From Thermoflexales bacterium (GTDB taxonomy: Bacteria; Chloroflexota; Anaerolineae; B4-G1; SLSP01): a stretch of DNA of 6,884 nt. A model generated the notes under the pieces. The model worked only from the letters and a program-made list of their open reading frames with translations. It was not told where the DNA came from and did no database searches. The translations under genes were made by a program, and so were the position numbers. Shown piece after piece: positions 1-5,163 of this stretch (positions are counted from its first letter, which is position 1; each line of letters opens with the position of its first letter). The stretch is from positions 1 through 6,884 of the forward strand of contig WFQZ01000065.1 of assembly GCA_015486785.1 (NCBI GenBank). Direction: 5' to 3'.

Positions 1-105
1 GCTCCCCTAGTTCTCGGAAAGTGGCCAAAGCCTCCCGGTAACAGCGCTCCGCCTCGTCCAGGTCGCCGCGCTGTTGGGCCACCAATCCGCGCAGGCGGGT
101 GGCGA
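1..105. repeat. Left arm of a perfect 105-bp inverted repeat
   Basis: Bases 1-105 are the exact reverse complement of 221-325 (position i pairs with position 326-i); the match breaks at 106/220. The arm begins at the first base of the window, so it may continue outside. The right arm is in-frame TPR coding sequence and the left arm is the same coding sequence backwards, so it carries no gene of its own. Absence of any mismatch points to a foldback artefact at a contig end or to a very recent inverted duplication. Confidence 0.95.
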
Positions 106-114
106 GCCTATAAT

Positions 115-756
115 GTGGCCTGGATTCACTACTCTCGCAAGGAGACCGACCGGGCGGCCGCCTGGGCCGACAGGATGGCGGCGGCGATGGAGCAGGCCGG
201 CCACCGCCGGGACCGCGCCGTCGCCACCCGCCTGCGCGGATTGGTGGCCCAACAGCGCGGCGACCTGGACGAGGCGGAGCGCTGTTACCGGGAGGCTTTG
301 GCCACTTTCCGAGAACTAGGGGAGCGGGAATGGGAGGCCATTGTCCTCAACGACCTGGTGGAGTTGATGCGCGCGGAGCGGAAGGAATACGACCAGGCGG
401 AGTCGCTCTACCGCGCGGCCCTGGAGATCGCCAAAGAGTTGGACTTGACAGAACCCCAAGCGTACATAACCGGCAACCTGGGCCGGTTGGCGCTCGACCG
501 GCAGCGCTGGGACGAGGCCCGCGCCTACTTCGAGCAGGCCCTGCCGCTGGCGCAGGAGGTAGGACGCCGGGACTTAATCGCTTCCGATTTGTGGGGGCTG
601 GCCCGCGTCTTGGAGGAGGAGGGCCGTTATGATGAGGCTCTGCCCCTGGCGGAGAAGTCCCTCGCCATCCGCGAGAAACTGCGCCATCGGAACGTGCAAT
701 CGTCCCGCGACCTCGTCGCCCGGCTGCGGGAGAAACTTGCGCGGGGAGAGGCGTAG
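115..756 (+). CDS. Tetratricopeptide-repeat protein, 5' end missing
   Basis: Helical repeat protein, probably a protein-interaction scaffold or the C-terminal part of a larger TPR regulator; no catalytic domain is seen. Counting from the GTG at 115 (213 residues), four TPR units fall at about 34-69, 74-110, 115-149 and 154-189. Typical TPR residues are visible in each: GDLDEAERCYREAL, EYDQAESLYRAAL, RWDEARAYFEQAL and RYDEALPLAEKSL. A basic tail follows and the stop is TAG at 754-756. The GTG is unlikely to be the true start: no Shine-Dalgarno precedes it, and in-frame bases 106-120 read A-Y-N-V-A, a usual opening of a TPR helix (YNxAW). The frame stays open back to base 1, but 1-105 is an inverted copy of 221-325. 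The gene is therefore best seen as truncated near 106, with its N-terminus lost. The downstream gene faces it, with 19 bp between stops. Confidence 0.75.
   Translation: MAWIHYSRKETDRAAAWADRMAAAMEQAGHRRDRAVATRLRGLVAQQRGDLDEAERCYREALATFRELGEREWEAIVLNDLVELMRAERKEYDQAESLYRAALEIAKELDLTEPQAYITGNLGRLALDRQRWDEARAYFEQALPLAQEVGRRDLIASDLWGLARVLEEEGRYDEALPLAEKSLAIREKLRHRNVQSSRDLVARLREKLARGEA
221..325. repeat. Right arm of the perfect 105-bp inverted repeat
   Basis: This is the native-looking copy: it lies inside the TPR gene, is read in its frame, and encodes the first clear TPR motif (residues about 36-70 counted from the GTG at 115). A 115-bp spacer (106-220) separates it from the left arm. The spacer also reads as sensible helical TPR-like protein on the + strand, so the original gene order is preserved from about 106 rightwards. 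Confidence 0.95.
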
Positions 757-768
757 GCCCCTCCCCGC
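741..768. terminator. Hairpin between convergent stop codons
   Basis: GCGGGGAG (741-748) pairs perfectly with CTCCCCGC (761-768) around a 12-base loop. The stem overlaps the last codons and stop of the TPR gene and begins 7 bp beyond the stop of the minus-strand ftcD gene. Read on the minus strand the stem is followed by AAGTTTCT, a weak T-run; on the + strand no T-run follows. It could end the minus-strand operon transcript, but without a strong U tract this remains a candidate. Confidence 0.4.
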
Positions 769-775
769 CGCACGC

Positions 776-2290
776 TCACATCCCGCCCCTGGTGATGGCG
801 ATCTCCTGCACCTGCGCCAGCAGGGATTGCGCCCGCGTGGCCAGGTGCGCCAGCTCATCCAGCCAGGCTCGCTTCCGCGCCTCGTCGCTGAGGCTCACGG
901 CGTTGATGCGCACATTGAGCGAGGCTCCCTGGAGTCCGGCCATTGCCATCCACGCCGCCGTGGCCGCATCGGTGATGGCGTTGGGGTTGCCTTTCTCCAC
1001 CACCACCCGCGCCAGTTCCAGCACGGTGAGCGCGTCCCGCGCGGTGGCTAAGGGCACTTCGGCGGCGTGAACCATCGCTTGCTGGATGGCTTCGCGCCGC
1101 GCGGCTTTTTCGGCCTCGGTTTTGCGCGGCAGTTTGTAAGCCGCCATCACCTCATCAAAGGCCGCGCTGTCTTCCTCCATCCGCGAGGTCAACGCGGCCC
1201 GCAGTTGCTCCGCCCGCACGATCACCTCGCTCACTTCCGCTTGCACCTCGGCGAACTTGCGCTTGCCCACCGTCAACCGCCCCACCATCGCCGCCAGCGC
1301 CGCGCCCAGCGCACCGGCTAACGCGGCCACCGATCCGCCGCCCGGCGTGGGACTGTTCGCCGCCACCGCATCCAGGAAGCCCAGCGGGGCCGCCTCGTTT
1401 AAGGCCGCGAGTTTGTTTTCCAGGATTTGGTCGCTATCAAAGATGTCCAGTTGCAGATGCCAGCGGGCCGCGTCCACCAGGGCTTGCTGGGGGATCAACC
1501 CGACCAATTCGGTGTGGGTGACGGTCGCCCCGTAACGGGCCGCTTCACGGCGGAGCGTTTCCAGCACCCGATGAGGCGGCGAAAAGCGGAAGTTGGTCAG
1601 GTTCATCGAGACTTGCGCTTGCCCGGCCACCAGCACGCCCATCGCCTTGACGTAGCGATAGCCGCCGTTGGAGTTCCGCAGGGCACGCGCGACCTTTTGA
1701 GCAATGCTCAGATCGGCGGTGTTGAGGTAGGCGTTGAAGGCGATCAGGTAGGGCCGCGCCCCGATGACCGTCGCGCCCGCCGGGCCGACTTGCGCCGGGC
1801 CGAAGTCGGGGGCGCGGTCGGGGTTGGTGCCGATCTCCTGCTTGAGCAACTCATACTCCCCCCGGCGGATGTCCTCCAGGTTCACGCGGTCGGGGCGGGT
1901 CGCCGCCCGCTCGTAGAGGTAGACCGGGATGCCCAGCTCCTCGCCCACCCGCCGGCCCAAGTCACGCGCCAGCGCCACACATTCCTTCATCAGCACGCCG
2001 CTGATGGGGATGAAAGGCACCACGTCGGTTGCGCCCAAGCGCGGATGCGCCCCGCGATGTTGATCCAAGTCAATCAGCGCGGCGGCCTGGCGGATGCCCT
2101 GAAAGGCCGCTTCCTGCACCGCCGAGGGCGGCCCGACCAGCGTCACCACCGAGCGATTGTGATCGGCGTCCGCTTCCACATCCAGCACGGCCACTTCCGG
2201 CACGGATTTCATCGCCGCGACGATGGCAGCAATCACCTCCGCGCGGCGGCCTTCACTAAAGTTGGGAACACATTCAACTAACGGTTTCAA
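776..2290 (-). CDS. ftcD: Bifunctional glutamate formimidoyltransferase / formimino-THF cyclodeaminase
   Basis: Cytosolic folate enzyme. The first activity moves the formimino group of N-formimino-L-glutamate (a histidine breakdown product) to tetrahydrofolate; the second closes it to 5,10-methenyl-THF and releases ammonia. The 504 residues carry both activities in the usual order: formiminotransferase N-terminal subdomain about 2-180 (VECVPNFSEGR at 5-15, DADHNRSVVT at 41-50, HRGAHPRLGATD at 78-89), C-terminal subdomain about 181-295, and cyclodeaminase about 302-500 (SPTPGGGS at 313-320, NPNAITDA at 435-442). His82 falls at the position of the catalytic histidine of the mammalian enzyme. 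Length is close to the animal fusion (about 540). The start is TTG, chosen because GGAGGT lies 5 bases upstream and the family N-terminus begins right there. It is the second gene after the threonine dehydrogenase, 45 bp away. No other histidine-utilisation gene is in view, so formiminoglycine or another formimino donor is possible as substrate. Confidence 0.95.
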   Translation of the reverse strand: MKPLVECVPNFSEGRRAEVIAAIVAAMKSVPEVAVLDVEADADHNRSVVTLVGPPSAVQEAAFQGIRQAAALIDLDQHRGAHPRLGATDVVPFIPISGVLMKECVALARDLGRRVGEELGIPVYLYERAATRPDRVNLEDIRRGEYELLKQEIGTNPDRAPDFGPAQVGPAGATVIGARPYLIAFNAYLNTADLSIAQKVARALRNSNGGYRYVKAMGVLVAGQAQVSMNLTNFRFSPPHRVLETLRREAARYGATVTHTELVGLIPQQALVDAARWHLQLDIFDSDQILENKLAALNEAAPLGFLDAVAANSPTPGGGSVAALAGALGAALAAMVGRLTVGKRKFAEVQAEVSEVIVRAEQLRAALTSRMEEDSAAFDEVMAAYKLPRKTEAEKAARREAIQQAMVHAAEVPLATARDALTVLELARVVVEKGNPNAITDAATAAWMAMAGLQGASLNVRINAVSLSDEARKRAWLDELAHLATRAQSLLAQVQEIAITRGGM

Positions 2291-2295
2291 GATGT

Positions 2296-2301
2296 ACCTC
2301 C
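2296..2301 (-). promoter_or_regulatory. Ribosome binding site fixing the TTG start of ftcD
   Basis: On the minus strand GGAGGT ends 5 bases before TTG at 2290-2288. No ATG or GTG with comparable spacing lies nearby, and the encoded MKPLVECVPNFSEG opening is the expected family N-terminus. The TTG start is thus well supported. A small TGATA/TATCA stem (2304-2320) sits just upstream of this site; its meaning is unclear. Confidence 0.8.
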
Positions 2302-2335
2302 ACTGATAGATTTCGTATCACGCCGGGGAAACTTT

Positions 2336-3370
2336 TCAAGCGGGCTGCGCCGCATTTTGATAGCGTTTGCTGATGTTGGGGACGAGATAATCGGCAAAGG
2401 CGCGTTCCACGTCGTAGTCCGGCTTCCAGCCCCAATCACGGCGGGCCGCGCTGTCGTCCAGATCGGCGGGCCAGCTATCCACGATGCTTTGGCGGCGCAC
2501 GTCCGGTTGGAAGGTGATTTGGGCCTCGGGGAAGTAGCGCAGCACGTACTCGCGGAACTCCGCCGCCGAGAGGCTGAAGCTGGTGACGTTGTAGACTTGG
2601 CGGCGCAGCGACTCACGCGGCGCGGCGGCCAGGTCCAGCAACGCCTTGACCGCGTCCGGCATCGCCATAAACGGAATGCGCACGTCTTCCCGCACGAAGC
2701 AAGCGTAAGGTTTGCCTTGCGCCGCCGCGTGCAACATCTCCGGGCCGTAATCGCTGGTGCCGCCGCTGGGCACGGTGAAGGCACTGATCAGCCCCGGGAA
2801 GCGCACGCTGCGGAAGTCCAGCATCACCGGCTGCTCGGCGGCCAACTGGCGGTAGTGGTTGCTGAAGTATTGCCCCAGCATCTCGCAGTAGAGCTTGTTG
2901 CAGCCGTACATCGTGCGCGGGGTATTCCATTCCCACTCGCGGACGTGGGCGTAATCCAGCTTGGTCCTCAGATCGGGCAGGCCGAAGGCGGCGATGGAGC
3001 TGGGGAACATAAACCGCACCGGCTCTTTGCGCCACTCCGATTGTTCGGCAGCCAGTTCCAGCAGCGTCATCGTGCCGGTCACATTCACCCGATGCGCGGC
3101 ATTGGGCGAAAACTCGGCCCGCGTGGAAAGCAAAGCCGCCAGGTGATAGATTTCCTCCATTTCGTACTCGGTCACCAGCCGCTCCAGCAAGGTCTTATCC
3201 AGGATGCTACCTTGCACGTGGGTGACGAGCGCGTCCAGCTCCGGGGGCAAGGGACGCAGGTCCAACGACAGAATGCGCCCTTTCCGCCGCGCGGCCAACT
3301 GCTTGATCAACGCCTGCCCCACTTCCCCGGCAGCCCCGGTAATGAACGCCACTTTTTCACGCATCAACAT
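2336..3370 (-). CDS. tdh: L-threonine 3-dehydrogenase, short-chain (SDR/epimerase-like) type
   Basis: Oxidises L-threonine with NAD+ to 2-amino-3-ketobutyrate, which is then cleaved to glycine and acetyl-CoA or decays to aminoacetone. The 344 residues form an extended-SDR Rossmann protein: TGAAGEVG (11-18) binds the dinucleotide, Asp37 after the second strand favours NAD over NADP, Ser124/Ser125 and Tyr155-x3-Lys159 (YGCNK) form the catalytic set, and GGTSDY (203-208), IPFMAMPDA (232-240) and DDSAARRDWGWKPDYD (305-320) are features I associate with SDR-type threonine dehydrogenases rather than UDP-sugar epimerases. Length is slightly above the usual 310-320. The start at 3370 is supported by GAGGAGGT 5 bases upstream; TTG and ATG codons two and three positions on are weaker choices. 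It is the first gene of a pair with ftcD. No 2-amino-3-ketobutyrate CoA ligase is in view. Another extended-SDR sugar or amino-acid dehydrogenase is the main alternative. Confidence 0.87.
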   Translation of the reverse strand: MLMREKVAFITGAAGEVGQALIKQLAARRKGRILSLDLRPLPPELDALVTHVQGSILDKTLLERLVTEYEMEEIYHLAALLSTRAEFSPNAAHRVNVTGTMTLLELAAEQSEWRKEPVRFMFPSSIAAFGLPDLRTKLDYAHVREWEWNTPRTMYGCNKLYCEMLGQYFSNHYRQLAAEQPVMLDFRSVRFPGLISAFTVPSGGTSDYGPEMLHAAAQGKPYACFVREDVRIPFMAMPDAVKALLDLAAAPRESLRRQVYNVTSFSLSAAEFREYVLRYFPEAQITFQPDVRRQSIVDSWPADLDDSAARRDWGWKPDYDVERAFADYLVPNISKRYQNAAQPA

Positions 3371-3375
3371 CTAAC

Positions 3376-3383
3376 ACCTCCTC
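3376..3383 (-). promoter_or_regulatory. Ribosome binding site of the threonine dehydrogenase gene
   Basis: GAGGAGGT on the minus strand ends 5 bases before the ATG at 3370-3368. The next in-frame ATG (3364-3362) would be 11 bases away, so the first ATG is preferred. The same GGAGGT-5-start spacing recurs in front of ftcD. Confidence 0.75.
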
Positions 3384-3399
3384 AAGGTAAGATTAATAT

Positions 3400-3414
3400 C
3401 CGTCCGGTGGACGG
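3400..3414. other. Perfect 6-bp hairpin in the leader of the threonine dehydrogenase gene
   Basis: CCGTCC (3400-3405) and GGACGG (3409-3414) pair fully around a 3-base loop. It lies 16 bp upstream of the Shine-Dalgarno on the transcript side. No T-run follows in the direction of the operon, so it is not a terminator by itself; it may shape the leader RNA or be an operator palindrome. Confidence 0.45.
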
Positions 3415-3426
3415 TTTGAGCCGCCG

Positions 3427-3450
3427 AAAAACGCGCCAGGGAACGGCGCG
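3427..3450 (-). terminator. Terminator-like hairpin between the glycosyltransferase and threonine dehydrogenase genes
   Basis: On the minus strand CGCGCC (3450-3445), a 7-base loop and GGCGCG (3437-3432) are followed directly by five T's (3431-3427). This is the form of a short intrinsic terminator. It could end glycosyltransferase transcription, whose stop codon is about 85 bp upstream, or act as an attenuator just after the promoter candidate at 3461-3489. The stem is only 6 bp, all G/C. Confidence 0.45.
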
Positions 3451-3460
3451 GCTTGTTCCT

Positions 3461-3489
3461 ATTGTGCCGGGGGACGGGAGACGTGTCAA
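3461..3489 (-). promoter_or_regulatory. Candidate sigma-70 promoter for the tdh-ftcD pair
   Basis: On the minus strand a full-consensus -35 TTGACA (3489-3484) is followed after 17 bases by CACAAT (3466-3461), four of six matches to TATAAT. Transcription would begin near 3454 and leave a leader of about 84 bases. The weak point is that the terminator-like hairpin at 3427-3450 would lie at the very start of this transcript. Confidence 0.45.
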
Positions 3490-3533
3490 GCGTCATTTGA
3501 AACAATCCCCGGTGACGTTCATACGAATTGCCT

Positions 3534-5024
3534 TCACGGCGCGAGCGCGTAGCGGAACACGCGGACGCCGTGATATTGGGACTGGGTCTGCGCCGTGCCG
3601 TGAGTGTCAAGCCAGGCCTTGACCAGTTCACGGTCATCCCACAACGACACCTCGGAGTAGACCAGCCACACCACGGGCGAATTTCCCACGAGCGAGCGCA
3701 TTTGACGATCCACATACGCCGCGCCGACGCGGTAGCTGCCGTCCGGCTCGCGCCAGTTGGTGTACGGCGCGGCCAGCCACGGGTCAAGCGGACGAGGGGC
3801 CGGGCGATGGCTCAAGTAGTAGGCCAGCACATAGTGGTTGTAGGGGATTTGGAAGAGCAGCGGTTCGTCCGGCTGCCGTTGCGCCACCAGGAAATCTGCC
3901 GCGCGGTCAAACTGCGGCTTGATCGCGGTGACCGCCTGCCCGTAATCCGCACCGCCATCCAGCAGCAGCACCATGCCCAGCAGCAGGCCCGTGAGCCAGG
4001 GGGAAGATCGCCCGCTCAAGACCCGCAGCCCTTGAGCCGCCAGGATGTAGAAGGCCGGGGAGAGCCAGATGAGATAGCGGTCGGTGAAAATCGGGCCGCG
4101 CAGGGAGACCAGCCACAGAGTGAGCAGCGGCACGCTCAGCCACAGCAGGAGTTGTCCGCTCAGCCGCCGGCGGCGCAGAAGCAAGCTCCCCAGGCCGAGG
4201 AGGCTCGTGCCGCCGAAGAAAAGTTGGTAGAGCAACTGCCAGCGGACTGCCGGCGGCACGTAGGAAAGCATCCCCGTCGTCCAACTGTTGAACAGCACAA
4301 CGCACATCTCGCCCAGCGTGTAGGGCGGGAAGCCGGTCTGCCGCACCCGGAACAGGAGCGGGAGTTGCCAGCGCAGCAAGGGCACGTAGGGCAGCGTCAA
4401 CAGGGCCAGGACGATCAACCCGCCGCGCCACGCTCGCGGGTGACGGCGCGGATGCAGCAAGAACCAGCCCACCTCCACCGGAATCAGCAGCGCGGCGAGC
4501 AAGTGACTGTAGATCGCCAGCGTCGTCGCCAGCCCCACGACCGCCCACCACCACGCGGAAGGGCGCGTCAGAGCGCGATCCAGCGCGTAGAGCGCGAGCA
4601 GCACCAGCATCGGCATCCAAGTGTACATCTTGATCTCCTGGGCGTACCACACCCAGTAGGGCGAACCCGCCAGCAACACCGCCGCCCACAGCGCGACGGT
4701 CACGCCGCGCAGCCGCCGGGTGAGCGCGTACAGCAAGGCCACGGCGAGCACACCCCACAACAGCGAAAAATAACGCATCGCGTACACCGAATCACCGGCC
4801 AGCGCGATCCAGCCGCGCAGCAGCGGGGAATAGAGCGGGCCGTTCCAGCCCGCGCGGGTGAAATTGGCCACCATCGCGCCCCACGGCTGGAGCGCAAATC
4901 GCCACTGATCCACCTCGTCCCGCCAAAGGCCCTGCGCGGTCAAAGAGACCGCACGCAGCCAGGCGGACAGCAGTAAGATGAGCATCGGGGATAGGTTACG
5001 CCATTTCTGGTGACGTTCTGGCAT
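3534..5024 (-). CDS. GT39-family (ArnT/PMT-like) membrane glycosyltransferase
   Basis: Integral membrane protein of the GT-C fold that would transfer a sugar from a polyprenyl-phosphate donor to an acceptor on the outer side of the cytoplasmic membrane; neither sugar nor acceptor can be read from the sequence. Of 496 residues the first 360 hold about ten hydrophobic segments (roughly 12-30, 82-102, 107-123, 135-150, 157-175, 176-190, 201-217, 263-283, 290-308, 317-333, 341-356). Family features are WRDEVDQW (34-41) in the first outer loop, with Asp36-Glu37 at the usual acidic catalytic position, NGPLYSPLLRGW (61-72), YAQEIKMY (127-134) and TDRYLIW (314-320). The last 140 residues are soluble and probably extracytoplasmic. 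The ATG at 5024 has GAGGT 7 bases upstream. It stands alone: the next gene on its strand is 163 bp away and the AOR gene diverges from it. The same fold also includes mannosyl- and arabinosyl-transferases, so the exact role is open. Confidence 0.85.
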   Translation of the reverse strand: MPERHQKWRNLSPMLILLLSAWLRAVSLTAQGLWRDEVDQWRFALQPWGAMVANFTRAGWNGPLYSPLLRGWIALAGDSVYAMRYFSLLWGVLAVALLYALTRRLRGVTVALWAAVLLAGSPYWVWYAQEIKMYTWMPMLVLLALYALDRALTRPSAWWWAVVGLATTLAIYSHLLAALLIPVEVGWFLLHPRRHPRAWRGGLIVLALLTLPYVPLLRWQLPLLFRVRQTGFPPYTLGEMCVVLFNSWTTGMLSYVPPAVRWQLLYQLFFGGTSLLGLGSLLLRRRRLSGQLLLWLSVPLLTLWLVSLRGPIFTDRYLIWLSPAFYILAAQGLRVLSGRSSPWLTGLLLGMVLLLDGGADYGQAVTAIKPQFDRAADFLVAQRQPDEPLLFQIPYNHYVLAYYLSHRPAPRPLDPWLAAPYTNWREPDGSYRVGAAYVDRQMRSLVGNSPVVWLVYSEVSLWDDRELVKAWLDTHGTAQTQSQYHGVRVFRYALAP

Positions 5025-5031
5025 TGTGCGT

Positions 5032-5036
5032 ACCTC
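5032..5036 (-). promoter_or_regulatory. Ribosome binding site of the glycosyltransferase gene
   Basis: GAGGT on the minus strand lies 7 bases before the ATG at 5024-5022. It supports this start over the in-frame methionine at residue 14, which would fall at the beginning of the first membrane segment. Confidence 0.6.
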
Positions 5037-5077
5037 GTTCCTTTACTATACTGGTTGTGGGATGTTGGTGCTCTGCG

Positions 5078-5105
5078 ATTGTAACTAGTTCTCTCGATGC
5101 GCCAA
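5078..5105 (-). promoter_or_regulatory. Possible promoter for the glycosyltransferase gene
   Basis: In the divergent gap the minus strand holds TTGGCG (5105-5100), a 16-base spacer and TACAAT (5083-5078), the last matching five of six -10 positions. An alternative -10, TATAGT (5050-5045), lies nearer the gene but lacks a convincing -35. Start of transcription would be near 5071. Weak but the best pairing seen. Confidence 0.3.
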
Positions 5106-5151
5106 CCGCGAGCATCATCCTCACCCCGGAAGTAAAATTATCTTCAGCTCT

Positions 5152-5159
5152 AAGGAGGT
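5152..5159 (+). promoter_or_regulatory. Strong ribosome binding site fixing the AOR start
   Basis: AAGGAGGT, a near-perfect match to the 16S rRNA 3' end, lies 4 bases before the ATG at 5164. It shows that the 20-odd residues in front of the conserved HGYAGQTLYVN segment are translated, and argues against starting at the methionine at 5212. Confidence 0.8.
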
Positions 5160-5163
5160 TCGT

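Noticed and set aside
109..114. Exact TATAAT as a -10 promoter box
   Set aside because: It reads as Tyr-Asn in a conserved TPR helix, has no -35 partner, and sits next to the foldback junction.
7..252. Minus-strand open frame at the left edge ending in the same residues as a + strand frame at 74-319
   Set aside because: Both are by-products of the inverted repeat and overlap the TPR gene in another frame; neither resembles a protein family.
1427..2281. A 284-codon + strand open frame opposite ftcD
   Set aside because: Arg/His-rich shadow with no family resemblance; the opposite strand is a full-length FtcD.
2304..2320. TGATA/TATCA stem upstream of the ftcD ribosome binding site
   Set aside because: Only five A/T-rich pairs with a 7-base loop; too weak to call a regulatory structure or terminator.
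2357..3622. A 421-codon open frame opposite the threonine dehydrogenase gene
   Set aside because: Rich in His, Arg, Gln and Gly with no domain signal; typical antisense shadow of a GC-rich gene, whose real strand has clear family motifs and a Shine-Dalgarno.
3528..4976. A 482-codon open frame opposite the glycosyltransferase gene
   Set aside because: Low-complexity Gln/Arg/His composition and no start signal; the minus strand has membrane segments and family motifs.
5133..5138. TAAAAT as a -10 box for the AOR gene
   Set aside because: No recognisable -35 element 16-18 bases upstream, so it is not listed as a promoter.
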